A DNA stretch of 64,000 bases from Kingdonia uniflora (Eukaryota; Streptophyta; Magnoliopsida; Ranunculales; Circaeasteraceae): assembly GCA_014058105.1 (NCBI GenBank), contig JACGCM010001659.1, positions 1,488,001-1,552,000 of the forward strand. Reading direction: 5' to 3'. The stretch's first letter is position 1. Every line of letters begins with the position of its first letter. A program made the position numbers and the translations under genes. The notes under the pieces were generated by a model. That model made no database searches. It was given only the letters and a program-made list of their open reading frames with translations, and was not told the DNA's origin. This document shows positions 11,681-23,493 of the stretch, one piece after another.

Positions 11681-13495
11681 GTAAGTTACAATTTAACCTT
11701 TTCACACTTTACACTTTGTATGGCTTGAACATATTCTAGTCGGATATAACTTTCCTAATGTCGGAACATTACTAAATATGCTTAAAGAATATACATGTGC
11801 TACATGCGATTAATGAGTTTAATTGCCTGATATATTTTGAGAAGGTAAATTCTCTTAAAACTATTAAGAATGATGCTTTCCTATATGGTAAGTACACCAT
11901 GACTGTCAAAGACAATAAAGAAAAAACAACTATTTAATGTCAAATGTCTCCATCTATCGTTAATATGTTTAAATATCCAATATAGATGAGGGGAAAACAT
12001 CCAATATAACTGATTTAACCCTCTCATCTTTCCGTCAGTGACACACATTTTGCTTTTTCCACCGGAGTAACACAATTTGATCATATGATGTAACATCTCA
12101 TAGGGAATTCTCAATCTCGTACAATGTTAACAGTCTTCTAAGGATCCCGTAAAATTAACCTGGAAGACTCAAAACACCAACAGATGTGAAAATTACTTAT
12201 GATTGATAGTAGTAGGCATTAATGAAGGAAACCTCATAGGCGGCCTTAAAACTAAAATAGTTGAAATACATAGAAAGTCATTTTGAACTGTGGATAGTGG
12301 AGTACAAAAATGGAATCGAAACTGTTAATTACAAAGTCTAGCTATCATTAATCAGTTTTTGGGGAAGAAACATTGATGATATCACATGATGGGCATGTAC
12401 TTATTTTCTTGGATTTCCTTCGGTATTTTTGATGTTGGTAGTAGGGAAGATTTTCTAGTATATTTGTCACCATTTAGCTACTATAGATTGCATAATTTAG
12501 CTAGTATATCTTGCATTCCAGTCAGGTACTTTGTATTATAGCAAATAAAACTTTATTTCCTTGTTGGCTAATGATTTTTCTTGAATGTTTGTGGATTTTG
12601 TAGTGCCAAGTTGGTTAAGAAAGCATTGCATGAAACTATTGTGGCTGAAATTTTCAAAAAATGATCTTTAATTTTGTAATGATGTTTAATTTTGTAAACT
12701 TATATGGACAATATTTATTTTCATGTTGTTATTATTTGTTATTATTTTCAAGGGTATTTAGTTGTTAATTTGTTATTATTTTTAAGTTGATAAATACATT
12801 TTTATTATTATTTACAAAATCAAATTTTTCGGAATTTTTTATTTGCTGATTTTTGGGAATATCCGAAATTGTTCCAAATTATTTCGAATTCCGAAATTTG
12901 TTCCGAATTCCGAAGAATTTTCGGATTCGGATATATTTTGGCAATTCTGAAAAAAAATTAGATCGGATCGGAACAGATTTTCTAGTTCCGAAAAAAATCA
13001 AAAAAATTCCGAGCACCTCCATTTCCAATCTGATCCGATCCAATCTGAAAGCAAGCCAAGTTAAGACAGATTTAGTAGATTTATGCCTTTCGGACATCAT
13101 CCTTTCTAGGTCGATATAACCATTGACCTTGGTGTTCATATTCTCCAAGGTCACTGGTTTGTTTAAGAAGAGGTGCTCTTTGGCCTTGCAGTCGAGCTGG
13201 AGCGCATTGGTGAAAGCAATAACAACTATTTTCTGATCTAGATTATCTACTTTTTGTGCGAACTCCAAAAACTTTTTTGTAAAAGCCTCGAGCTTCTCTC
13301 CCTGTGACTGTTTAAGACTAATAAGAAAATATAAATTCTCTTATTTGTCTTTGTTGTTAGCATACCTCTTGATGAATTGTTTCTGCAGTTAATCGAATGT
13401 GAAGATGGAATCTTCAGGTAAAGAGTGAAACCACCTGAGTGGTTCTCCCTATAGACTTGTTGCGATAGAACGACATTGAATATGGTTGAGGTTGG

Positions 13496-14211
13496 TGTAG
13501 TGGCTTATTCCACATCTCGGCTAAAATTTGAGCTTTCGACCTCACCAACAGAGCACGTGACACAGACAAAAACAGGACAACAACATCAGGAAGCACATGC
13601 AACACGGGTTTTTCAACCAACACCACTTATCCCTCATGTTACTCGTGTTATTAGTTGAGAGTCGTCTTGTAATAGCTTATTTTGTATCTCAACCTCATTA
13701 ACATGCATAAAGCACTACTAAAGACATTCAATATTCCTCAGTTTGAGTCATCGCTTTCGACCTCCTCATCAATAGTTCGATTTAAGAAAGTGTACAATCA
13801 TCAATAGAGCCGTTGTACAGCAACAGAGATCAGGACGTTACATCATCTGGTTAAAGAATATCTTACATCTACTTTGTAACGTCCACCATTAAGAATCTTA
13901 ATGGTCATCAAATGGTCATATTATAAGACCTATATATAAGACCAGAGAACTACAAATTAGGGATATGCAATTCTATACAGAAGAATCCCTACTCCAAAAC
14001 TCCATATACTCAGAGTGCTTATTATAATAAGTTAACAACTTTAATAAGATCATCTTCTCTTCCCAAAATCCTCAAGAGAAGTCGTAGTTTTTAACCTATT
14101 TAAAGGTTTTCCATGCTAAATTATCTTGTTAATTATTGTTTACTATTCTTGAGCGTTCTAGACACATTTGGTGTAAAGGCTAAGTTTAAATCCTAGAATT
14201 AAGCCATTACA
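13496..14211. mobile_element. Solo LTR (716 bp) inserted in gag
   Basis: The block starts TGTAGTGGCTTA and ends TAAGCCATTACA, which are inverted copies with one mismatch. It is flanked by the 5-bp duplication GTTGG at 13491-13495 and 14212-14216. A plus-strand TATA box (CTATATATAAG) lies near 13930. No coding sequence is present, so it is a solo LTR left by recombination. The flanking gag text continues across it. Confidence 0.85.
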
Positions 14212-15050
14212 GTTGGAGTATAACTCCAGTGAGTCACGGTATTGTTAAATGTACTCTTTTAGATTGGTGCCCTTGTATTTACCTATTTTCGAAGTATAGA
14301 AACTTTTTGGTACTTCTATATTGAATACCCCTTTGACAATCAGACTTCCTTGTATCTTGGTAAGGTTACCCTTAGTGCCTGGAACTTGTGCTTCAATCAA
14401 CTCTTTGATGCGCTTATCTATATGCTCTTGTATGACGTATTGACGTGTGGCTTGGCGAAGTGATTAAGGATTACGAGTACCAGAGCCTTCACTCAAACAA
14501 TCACGTGCTGTAATTTAAGGTTAAGGTCACTGCTCTTCCTCCTGACGCTTGGAAGGTCGGGGACCTCTGCTGATATCGGACTGAACTTTGGCGCCCAAAT
14601 GAATGGAAGGCTGAAGCCCGTGTTAAACATATCCAGAATGGCTTTACTGGTAGCTTCTCGTGGTCCTAATCTTTTTCGCGTGGAGACTCAGGAGTATTCT
14701 GAGACTTGAATATGATCTCTGGTTTATGGAGCCCGTTGAATGTCCTGCAGAGCTTGCAAAGCAGTATGTATAGTTCTCATCTGATCTTCATATCACTTGA
14801 ACGCTGTCAAACGAGCTTGTCACTCAGCTTTGAGCTCTTTCTCGTGGAGCTCTTGGTCAAGAGTTAACTGACGTTCGAGCTCGTTATGTTTCTTTATTTT
14901 GGCATAGAAATTCTCCCGTAGTTCTGTAAGCTGTTCCATCTCAATTGAAAGATCGACCTGGATTCTTGTTACTGGTCGTTTGGATTCGACCATGATTGGA
15001 GATGGAAAATAAAGTTAATGTATGCCTTATGATATATAGAAATGTCTTCT

Positions 15051-15068
15051 TTCCCACAGATGGCACCA
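15051..15068 (-). other. Primer-binding site of the Tat-like element
   Basis: On the minus strand the LTR is followed after two bases by TGGTGCCATCTGTGGG. It starts with the TGG expected from pairing with a tRNA 3' CCA, at the normal spacing. It fixes the element's orientation. The priming tRNA is not assigned. Confidence 0.7.
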
Positions 15069-15070
15069 AA

Positions 15071-15657
15071 TGTAATGGCCTAATTCTGTAGCTCGAAATG
15101 GATTAGAATTAACTCTTACACCAATGTACCTGCGATAAAAACTAATGTAAAGCAAGAAATGATACAAGTGATTTAGCATGGAAAACCTTTGAATAGGTAA
15201 AAAACCACGACCTTGAGTTGAAGGTTTTAGTAACATTAACTTTTATTGCCTGAGGCTAATATCTTATTACAAGTGATCTCTCAAACTAGAAATATTTGAT
15301 CTTGTAAATAAGAAGTTTTGTGTTAGAGTATAGAAAATTTGATTTTTGTTTATATATATTTCTAGTTTTTGTCACTTTTGGAACTTTTTATTTATATAGA
15401 CCTTACCCACAACTAGTTATCGTACTGAAGCACGTTCTTTGAATAATGAGATAAGTGGTGGTTAACTGTATAACTATTGAGTTTGTGGGAGACAGGTGTC
15501 TTTGACTAGTTCATATTATTATGTTGTGCTCGTTCTACGTTCTTCATCAGTTCTTGGTTTAGTTGTTACTGTTGATTGTTTACGTTACATGTGAAATATG
15601 TGAGCCTGATATCGAGGTAGTTCGAATTGGAGGTAGTTCGAGGGATAGGTCCCTATA
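15071..15657 (-). mobile_element. 5' LTR of the Tat-like retrotransposon (587 bp)
   Basis: The plus-strand copy begins TGTAATGGCCTAATTC and ends GGTCCCTATA. It aligns along its whole length with the solo LTR at 23494-24073, which ends TCTCTACA, so the terminal CA has mutated to TA here. The outer end abuts PIF/Harbinger transposase sequence directly. Confidence 0.85.
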
Positions 15658-15699
15658 TGAACACTTGTCCAAACCATCTATAATCCGGTTATAGCGAAA

Positions 15700-15950
15700 T
15701 AATTTTTTTTTGCTCAATAGCCAGAAAGTTGTCGAAAAGATATGGAACAGGTTTTTGAGATTTTACAATCATAGTTCAATATTGTTAAAAATCTGGTTAA
15801 ATTATGGAAACCCGAGGTTTTGAACAATGTCATAAATACGTACGTGATAATGCACAATATGATCGTCGAAGAAGAATGAGATTCATTCCCATCATACCTA
15901 GGCTACGATCCGGATGATCCCTAAACTATTGAAGACAAATCTATTGTATG
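15700..15950 (+). pseudogene. PIF/Harbinger transposase, C-terminal remnant
   Basis: The plus strand reads, with stops, the conserved segment RKDMEQVFEILQS (with the catalytic Glu) and then NVINTYVIMHNMIVEEE, followed by YLGYDPDDP. The same segment in the better preserved copy (near 44630-44760) reads KEVERAFGVLQSRF and TCIIMHNMIVEEE. Everything upstream of 15700, including both catalytic aspartates, is absent because the Tat-like element interrupts the gene. Confidence 0.75.
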
Positions 15951-16339
15951 CGAACGCGGAACAATATAAGCTTTTATAATAAAGATAAACCAAATTCGAA
16001 GTTGAGTACTACACTTTGATCTAAAGGATAATCTAATCAAGCATTTGTAGGCCGTGTAGGAAAATCTTCATTCCAAGTATTATAATCAATTATTATCTGA
16101 GAACTTTGTGTAATTCAATGATTATTGTTGTACGAGCTTATGAATTATTTATTTCTTATTGAACAAAATTTTGTTATTGCATTAATTTTACATTTATATT
16201 AAAGCAATATTCTCGAAAAAAAAACATTTATTCAAAAGATTATGTTATTCAATAGCAAAATACATTCTTCAAACGAAAACATTATTGGAAAGTAAACTAC
16301 GTTCTTGGAAATTAAATAACATTCAACAAAGTTATATTA

Positions 16340-17620
16340 TATTTAATAACCTGAACCGGTACTTGGTCCGCCATTCTTGTTGAGACGTTCTACAACATCA
16401 GCTTGCCTTTGCTGATAATATTGTAATGCACGCCCATAAAGATTGCTCAGGTCTTTATCCATGATTTTGCGATCTTCCTTTGCTTGTTCCAAATCTATTT
16501 TGGATTGCCATTATTGACTAGCTTCTGCTCTTCTTCTTTCCTTTTCATCATTTGCTTGTCTCTTCTCTAACCTCATCTTCTCCAGTATTATCGCCATACT
16601 CTTGCCGGATACAATAATCTCATCAACGCCCTTATTTCTTATAACACTTTTCTAAAAAGTTTTTGACTAATAGGCCTTGCTCCATCCTCATACAATGAAC
16701 CATCTAATTTATAATTTTGGTGAGCGGATTGAGGTGTAGGTGGGTCGTCGGGATCCTCTGATAGGTTGTTTGATCCAATCGAGTTCATTATAGAAAAATT
16801 GTGCGATGTTCTCGAGGCCACATTTCTAGGTAAATTCCCCGCATGGTTTAAACCACCATCCTTTAGGCTGGCCCATCGTGGTTCTTGTGTTAAAATCTTA
16901 TACGCTTCACGGTGTTTGAAGTCATTGTCGCCATTCATACCTTGATAGATCTTGTGTTCATTTTTTTCCTATAATTCCCAAAATTATGAAATATAAATAA
17001 ATAATGTATATATCCTATAAAAATAAATGAAATTGATTTAAAGCAAATTAGAACGTACTCGAATATCATCGGTTTTTCTACACTCGTGTTAAAATTGTAC
17101 TTGAGTAACTATCCCCTTGTATATCGCACATTGTGCATTAAGGGGATACAACTAAGCTTTGGTTGACCCACATGATCATCGTGTGGGGCACTCTAGGTCT
17201 CTATCAAAGGCAATATTGAGCTTTTAATAGAATGTAAAACCCTTTGTGCAACCTGTGGTCTTAACAGAAGCTGTTACCCATGCCCTTGCGAGACACGTAA
17301 AGTCTGTATCCATCCAATGAAGTCTAGCATCATCCGTCTCATCTAAAAACTCAGCATCATCCAGGACTTGTACGCTTTTTCTTAGTTTTGCGGGTACTCT
17401 TTTCTTTCTTTCTTCCTTTTCCTTTTTCTTTCCCGACCGTCGTAACGTCAACAGGTATTGAAGCATCTGTGGAACTCATATTTAACTTGGTAGATTCACC
17501 ATTGAATAGGTAATTTTGAAAGTAATTTGGAGGTTGAAAACCTTGAGGCTGAGTGACCGGATAGTATTGATAGTACGGGCTAAACGCCTGAGTTTGCTAT
17601 TTGGGACGATAATTTTTGAG
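16340..17620 (-). pseudogene. PIF/Harbinger ORF1 (Myb/SANT-like with NAM-associated C-terminus)
   Basis: In PIF/Harbinger elements this second protein binds element DNA and helps the transposase enter the nucleus. Minus-strand pieces: a Q/P-rich N-terminus near 17590 (YYPVTQPQGFQPPNYF), a basic stretch (KKKEKEERKKRVPAK), a trihelix-like segment LHWMDTDFTCLARAWV (17340-17270), NAQCAIYKGIVTQVQF near 17110, and the NAM-associated part HREAYKILTQEPRWASLK (16911-16860). The last part (16639-16500) has only scattered text. Several stops and frameshifts, no full frame. Confidence 0.7.
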
Positions 17621-17714
17621 AATATGAAGAGGTTTTCTTCTCTTCTCTTAAACTGGGTTAGAGGAGTGAAGAAGTAGCCAGAAGAGATCTCAGCCGACCA
17701 TAATGGATAAAATG

Positions 17715-17797
17715 ACTTTTAATTACCACACGGTGTTTTGATTACCGCCCAAAAAAATTTGGGCGATATTTAGAACACCACGCGGTAATTAAAAGTA
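17715..17797. repeat. Nested hairpin near the right end of Harbinger element 1
   Basis: TTTTAATTACCACACGGTGTT pairs with a later near-perfect inverted copy ending GCGGTAATTAAAA. Inside it, CCGCCCAAA pairs with TTTGGGCG. It is probably the subterminal repeat field of the Harbinger element and may be a transposase or ORF1 binding region. Confidence 0.6.
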
Positions 17798-17932
17798 TGC
17801 CAAACTCAATTTTTTTAGTGTGAGGAGCTCACACTCAGTTGAGTTCTAACAAAACCACGTCTACCAACTCACACTCATTTAAAGATTACTGGAAGGCTTT
17901 TGGGTGTGAGTTTGAGTTTTATCTGAAAAAAT

Positions 17933-18258
17933 CAGCCCAACCTAAAGTACCTCACTCACTTGGTTTTTGAGGTGCGATGTAGGATTTTTGGCCTCCAACA
18001 CTACCTCACTCACTTCAAGCGCCTATTTTTTTCTTCTAATCAGGCACTTAAGGATTGGGCGCCCAATTATTTTTTTCAAAAAAAATCAAATCGGGCATCA
18101 AACAGTTAGGAGCTTGATGAAAAAAAAATGAAATGGGTGCCAACATTTAGGCGCTTGTTAAAAAAACCAAATGAGGTATTGTTTGATGAAATTGGACCTC
18201 ACTCAGTTGGATATTGGTTTTTTTCATCCAAATGAGCGAGGTACTTTAGGAGATGCTC
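17933..18258. mobile_element. Harbinger-type MITE or element end
   Basis: The right end reads TACTTTAGGAGATGCTC followed by TAA. The reversed end (GAGCATCTCCTAAAGTACCT) matches the left end from CCTAAAGTACCTCACTCAC, and the first ten bases of the left end are degenerate. Interior GGCGCC-like words (GGGCGCCC, TTAGGCGC) and the GAGCATCTCC terminus link it to the element at 40186-47131. The left boundary and target duplication are uncertain. Confidence 0.5.
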
Positions 18259-18945
18259 TAACTCAGTATTTTAATCGGTTTATCCGTACAAAAGGGCTTT
18301 CAATTAGAAGTGAGCACTCGGGCCAGTTTTGGGACTGAAATGAACCCAAACCGAACTTAATCGGTTTTTTAAAAATCTGAACCCTAACCAAACCAATTTT
18401 GAATTTGTCCGGGTCAAATTTTTATCTAAAATTTTGTTTGCACACTGTTATAGCCTACAAGTGATTTCAAAATGTAGTATTCCCAACACTGATTACCTCA
18501 AACATTAAAGCCCTCACATCAAACATTAAAGCCCATTAATTACAAACATCAACCATTAAAGGCCATTGTGCAAACCTCAAAAAATAAAATTTGGTTCATA
18601 TATATGACTACCAAGTACATATCTAGAAAATGGAAGTTGGTCCATAAATATTTCTACTCGAATACAGAAGCTCAAAACATGAACTCACAAATTTAGAGAA
18701 AACAACTATAGGAATCACCAAAATCCCATATGATTGACATCATTTACACCAAAATCTCTAGTCACACCAAAATCTTCAAGTTCCCTATATATTTCACATA
18801 CTTGTATTTGTTGCAAGTTTCTAAATTTTCATTCTATTAGTCACAACAAAGTCTGTCAAAACAAACAAGGACACTTAATCCATAAAGTACTCATAACAAA
18901 ACAAGCCATTAAAAGAAAAATAAAAGGAATTTTCTCAAAGTTTCA

Positions 18946-19113
18946 ATAGCAGTTTACAACCCATTAAAACAACTTATGCTATCACTGTTAACAAAATAGC
19001 CCATTAAAACATGCAACGCGTATCACACTATTAACAAATATTGATAGTACTATTATTCAAAGCGGAGTTTTAATAGCAGTTTACAACCCATTAAAACAAT
19101 CTATGTCAACCCA
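18946..19113 (+). repeat. Direct repeat of about 32 bases in hAT element 3
   Basis: TAGCAGTTTACAACCCATTA and the bases after it occur at about 18947 and 19073, with further CCCATTAAA words between. No gene is seen between 18330 and 19960 (3' flank of the transposase). Confidence 0.65.
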
Positions 19114-20309
19114 TTAAAGCATACAAGGGCATAGTTTATAACAGTTATATATCATGGTGTAGTCACTGTAAGTGTGATAAAGGTCGGCCTAGTGTATAAT
19201 AGTTATATTTCATCTTAGATTTTTTTTTACTACAATCTTTCTCAGTTGATGTACAAAAAGTCCAAAATAAGGGAAGACTTAAAGCAAGGAACGAAAGCAT
19301 ATCCAGAGTGTTTTCATAGCAGGGATACTATGTTTGCTCTAAAACTATTGCAAGCATGTCTCTTAAACATATCTATATTTGGTTTCAAACTGTTATCAAA
19401 CAAACAACATACATCTAATTGTACAAGATATATATGAAATATACATGACTGTGGTAAGAATGTTCCTAAGATTACCTAATTGGAACACTAAGAGTATTAT
19501 TGTGCAAAGTTGAAAGACATCATAACAACAATATATACTAATATTCATACTTAAATAGCCTAAATTAACTTAACATTGTATAAACATTGTGAAGAACATT
19601 ATAGTAACATAAAGGAGTTGGAAACCATACCTAGATCTTTTGCCATTGGCATTTAAATATCATTACAACTACCCCACCATAAAGGAGCATCAAAACTACA
19701 ACTGCCCAAACAAAAACCAATGATAAAAACACATTAAAAGGTCAAAACTACTATCCAAATCATCCAGGATAAATAAGTAACAAGTACACATGAAAACCAT
19801 ACCTAGAAAAGGAGAATTTTTAATTCTCCACGAGAAAAGGATGTATAAATGATCCTCCGAGCAACTCTAAAAGGCATTATAAAAGAAAGACGTATAATAG
19901 TTAGCAACAAACTTGAAAAACATAAAAATAAACAAAGTAAATTAATATTTCATTATCTTCATCAAGTTTTTCTAATTCTTCAACTTGCGGTCATTGCCTC
20001 ATGAATATCAATTGAGACCATAGTTGGGCGAAGCCAATCTTGCGCACAAATAAGAGCTTCCACCATGGTAGGAGCCAATGAGCTACAAAAAGATTCAAGT
20101 ATTCGGCCTCCCATGCTAAAAGCCGACTCCGATGCAACCGAAGAGACGGGAATAGCCAATACATCTCATGTAATAAGTGAAAGGATTCAGTGCCTTGATA
20201 AGTCCGTCTTCCACCAATCTAATATCTCAAATTACCCCGCCCTTATTGGTTCGTATGTCTCTCCCAAGTATTTTTCAACCTCTGAATTGTTTTCCAAACT
20301 ATTTTATTA

Positions 20310-21068
20310 TGTTGGGTTACGGCTCAAAAAAAGAGGAAGTCGTTCAAACAATACATAAAGTCGTTTAAACGAAAAGCCTTGTTTATAAGTTAGAAACTTG
20401 GTTCAGTTGAAGTTGTTCGAACGAGACTTAAGTTATTTGAACAAAAACTACGTAGGCTATTTGGTAAGTTTATTTTGGAAGCAATGGTTTATCTCGTGAT
20501 GCGTACTTTGCTGATGACCTAATTGAGAGTCTATAAATACAGAGTATGAGTTCAAAGCCTTTGTGAGAAAAACTTGAAATCTAAAAGAGATGTAGCCTCT
20601 ATGATAGACCTTGTAAAAAGTTAGTCTTTACAAGGAAGAAGGTGGAGGGTATTCTCTTAAGATTTGATGGTGAGAGGGGAAGTACCTCTTAGTTGCTAAG
20701 ATAAGAAATTAATGAAGAGAGAAGATTGAAGGATTTCAAGAAGAAGGTATGCAACATGGTCTTTGTTGAGGTAATCTTCGGGTTCTTGATGGATCTCTTA
20801 CTTTCTTTTTCACTTGTAAATCTATGCGAGGGTATTATAAGATTAGAGAATTCCATGTTCGTTGGAATCTCTTGAAGGCTTATAATTAAACTTGGATACA
20901 TAGTGGATTTCTAACTTGGTAGTGGGCAATAGCCTTAGGGTGAACCTCCGGTAAATATTGTGTTATGTGTGCATGAATTATTGTGTCTATGTTTCTTGGT
21001 TGATCCTGAGGATAACGGATAAAACCAAATTGTGCACGAGGGATGTATTCCGCACGTTCACCCCAACA
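20310..21068 (+). mobile_element. LTR sequence (759 bp) inside the hAT transposase
   Basis: Begins TGTTGGGTTACGG and ends GTTCACCCCAACA, inverted ends typical of LTRs. A TATA box (CTATAAATAC) lies near 20531. It belongs to the same family as 28128-28944, which lies in the opposite orientation: both share the GGGATGTAT, TTTTATCC/TTTTATTTGG and TTTTGAGCC-type ends. The five bases on each side (TATTA, TCTTC) do not match, so there is no clean target duplication. CCAAGTATTTTTCA occurs on both sides because the transposase text is rearranged there. Confidence 0.6.
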
Positions 21069-21546
21069 TCTTCCTCCAAGTATTTTTCATATTCCAAAGT
21101 TATATCCTCATCATAATGAACGTCAGTCCTTAGCCCTTGGGATGATTGGGCCCCACCTTATTTCATTAAATGACAATCGTGTAACCAAATTAATACATAT
21201 TTCACCTTTAACATCATATTATACATCTTCGATGAATTAAAATCCATTATTGAACAAATTTTTTTTTTCATGTACTTTGTTTTGTATCGCGAATCGAGAA
21301 TAATCGCAACATACAATAGCAATTTGATTTTTCCTATATCCCAATACTTATCAAACTTCTCTTGCATTAATTATCAAACTTTTCTTGCATGTATCCTGCC
21401 ATCAATGATAAGTTAATATCTACTAATGTAAATTGTCCTCTAATGGTCATTCTCACCATCAACAGCCTATTTATATTTATGCTCTTATGATTCAAGTCTC
21501 TCAATTGCTGGAGATGCTAAGTTAATTTAGGGACTTGCTTGTTTAG

Positions 21547-21809
21547 CCAATACAAGGTTAAAAAAAGAAGTGTTCCCAATTTTAGTAGAATTCTATTTAG
21601 ATTAGAAGTAGGGTTGCTAATTTTAATCCCCATTGTATTCTATAAAAATGGAGGTCTAGGTTATTTGTTCTTCAGTAGTTAGTAAAGTTGATTTGTTTAA
21701 GAAAAGAGTTAAGTTTTTCTCTTATTAAACTTTATTTGAGATCTAGTTCAAAACTTAGTGTTAATCACATACGAATTAAGCTTCCGCGTTCGTAGATTTA
21801 CATTATCTA
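21547..21809. repeat. Repeat family A, copy 1 (LTR-like), in hAT transposase
   Basis: From CCAATACAAGGTTAAAAAA to TTCCGCG..TAGATTTACATTA this stretch aligns with 25935-26213. Both contain TTCTATAAAA, a TATA-like box, and a similar downstream leader, so they look like LTR or promoter ends of one retroelement family. The interruption of the hAT gene spans about 21450-21830. Exact ends not found. Confidence 0.5.
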
Positions 21810-23403
21810 GGCTTTTTTTTTATAGGAAATCAATTTGGATTGTATGGTAACAAGTTATTGGAAAAATGCATTTGAGGTAACATATAATGATCCAATAAAC
21901 TTAAACGCTGTATGATAAAAAAATCTTAAGAAACTTCACAAGTCTTCTTTCGTCTTCCCAATTTATACAAGATGGAGGCCCCAAAATGTTTTTCCCCCTT
22001 CCCCCTCTCTAAAATAAGCACGGTACGTCGACTCTCTTTCAATTAATCTTTGAAATGTCATTTCAAACTTTTCAGCTTCCTCTAACATCATGTATGTTAA
22101 GTTCTGTCGAGTTAAAGCATCTAAATACATCAAACTTTTCCCCTCCAATTGAGCCTCCTTCACACTCGTCTTAAAATGTTCTAATCTACGAGGAGATAAC
22201 CTTGCAAATCTAACAACATTTTTTTATCGAAGTAATTGCATCACTTAATTCTTTTAAACCATCGGAAACAATCAAATTAAGTATATGTGTCGAACATCTC
22301 ATATGCAAAAACTCGTGATTCAAAATAATATTATTTCAACTTTAAGTATTTTGCTTCAAGTAATCAACCGCGGAACTATTAGAACTTGTATTATCAAGCG
22401 TAAAACAAAATGATATCTATCCCCCAATTAATCAAGCATTTCTCAACCACAATCACAATGGTCTTTCATTTATGATTGACAACTTGGCAAAAATTTAGAA
22501 TCCTTTTTTCCATTTTCCATTTTCCATTTTCTATTCGTTGTTAATCCAATGAGCGGTGAGACACATATAGCATAAGTTCTGATTAGATGTCTAAGTGTTC
22601 ATTGTAAGGTTGATTTTTCTTTTACGTTTAATGAGTACTTTTAGATGTTATTTCTCACTCTTGTATAACTTAGGACAATCTCTAGCTATGGTAAAGCAAG
22701 ATGGAACGATAAACTTTGGAATAGAGACATTACAAAAATATTTAAAACCTAGGCCTTTCATAAACCTAAAAGGTAATTCTTCTATTATAACCATTTCAGC
22801 CAATGCTAATCAACAAGCCTCTACACTCCAAATAGTTGCCACAACCTTATGTCCATCTCTGTTTTTCTTAAAAGATAAGGTTTGTTGACTACTAGTTTAA
22901 TCATATTTTCCAAGTAGATATTTTCTGCACATATTTGCTAAATGGTTATTCATAGTACTTATCCCATAAGTTTTAGGATTATAATTTATGTTTGTGCTAC
23001 AATAATGACTTAAAGGATGAGGAGGATCATTACCATCTACCATTTACTGGAGTAAAATGATCTTAAGCTAAAGATTTTTGACGTTTGTTACCTCCCTTTT
23101 TATTTTGTGAAAGCAGCATTGGAACAACCGGAGTATAATTTTTAGCATTCGGTACAACTTGAGGCTTTACTTCACATGGTTGTGATTGTTTTAGCCAATA
23201 AAGACAATTTTAATAGCAAACGACAATGGAATAAATCATGAATTACAAAAAAAAAACTTAACAAGTAAAGACTTCCAGAGAATACCTAAAGCAAAAGACA
23301 TGGGAGATAAAAAAGAGAGAGAGTGAAGATGAAACTCTAATTTTATTAGTATGTTCACACGGGTTGTGATTTATGATTAATAATTTTAACTTAAGTAACA
23401 CTA

Positions 23404-23406
<3 letters not shown>

Positions 23407-23434
<28 letters not shown>
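23407..23434. repeat. (TA)n microsatellite
   Basis: About fourteen TA units in a row. The short open frame over it is a by-product of the repeat. Confidence 0.95.
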
Positions 23435-23493
23435 CTTCTTCTGACCAATATTTGTTGCCAAAGCTAGAATCATTCAATAACCAATTAGGTAAT

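Larger units (their letters stand above)
9857..13059. mobile_element. hAT-superfamily element 2, non-autonomous, in gag
   Basis: A perfect 8-bp duplication GTTAAGAC lies at 9849-9856 and 13060-13067. The left end is TAGGGGTACAAG, a typical plant hAT start. The right end is more degenerate. Both ends have subterminal runs of the TTCCGA / TCGGAA / GATCCGATC type (9890-10090 and 12830-13045). No transposase was recognised. The interior holds one good exon-like stretch (11489-11680) and short repeats at 10254-10445. Confidence 0.8.
7082..14993 (-). pseudogene. Ty3/gypsy gag, split by three insertions
   Basis: Gag forms the virus-like particle. The likely start codon is at 14993, 58 bases inside the primer-binding site, opening MVESKRPVTRIQ and a coiled coil with LTELRENFYAKIKK. 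The remnant pieces are 14993-14217, 13495-13068, 9856-9654 and 7304-7082. They hold the capsid text GEPLRWFHSLPEDS and EKLEAFTKKFLEFAQKVDN, then a linker, then a CxxHxxxxHxxxxC motif near 7260. The foreign blocks between them each begin and end at a duplicated target site, so the pieces were once contiguous. Stops occur in every piece. Confidence 0.8.
1..15657 (-). mobile_element. Ty3/gypsy retrotransposon, Tat-like lineage, 3' end outside window
   Basis: On the minus strand the order is 5' LTR (15071-15657), primer-binding site, gag, protease, RT, RNase H and integrase, followed by a coiled-coil ORF on the opposite strand (1-3140). An extra antisense ORF downstream of integrase, together with a second archaeal-type RNase H domain, is known from the Tat branch of plant Ty3/gypsy elements, so I assign it there. 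The gag region is broken by two hAT insertions and a solo LTR, about 6.3 kb of foreign DNA. No LTR is seen at the left edge, so the 3' LTR must lie before base 1. Every domain carries stops or frameshifts, so it cannot move by itself. Confidence 0.85.
15658..17932. mobile_element. PIF/Harbinger element 1, truncated remnant
   Basis: Contains the 3' end of a plus-strand Harbinger transposase and a complete minus-strand ORF1 gene in convergent order, as in the element at 40186-47131. The left part has been cut off by the Tat-like insertion. Its remainder should lie beyond the missing 3' LTR, before base 1. The right end is unclear. 15950-16340 holds no gene. Confidence 0.7.
19970..23060 (-). pseudogene. 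hAT transposase (RICESLEEPER/DAYSLEEPER type)
   Basis: Transposase that would cut and paste hAT ends. On the minus strand: a degenerate BED zinc finger near 23030-22900 (YCSTNINYNPKTYGISTMNNH). Then the N-terminal core near 22830-22640 (MVIIEELPFRFMKGLGF, SIPKFIVPSCFTIARDC). Then the DDE-bearing region near 22510-22380 (VVEKCLINWGIDIILF, LDNTSSNSSAVDYLK) and 22300-21963 (HMRCSTHILNLIVSDG). Next is GSLYVTSNAFF near 21860, then MQEKFDKYW and ILDSRYKTKY at 21367-21240. The dimerisation domain is at 20230-19985 (WWKTDL, LAIPVSSVASESAFS). Stops and frameshifts run throughout, and LTR sequences interrupt it at 20310-21068 and about 21450-21830. Confidence 0.85.

Noticed and set aside
20065..20368. 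Plus-strand open frames of 97 and 63 codons
   Set aside because: They are antisense to the hAT dimerisation domain, which is clearly recognisable on the minus strand.
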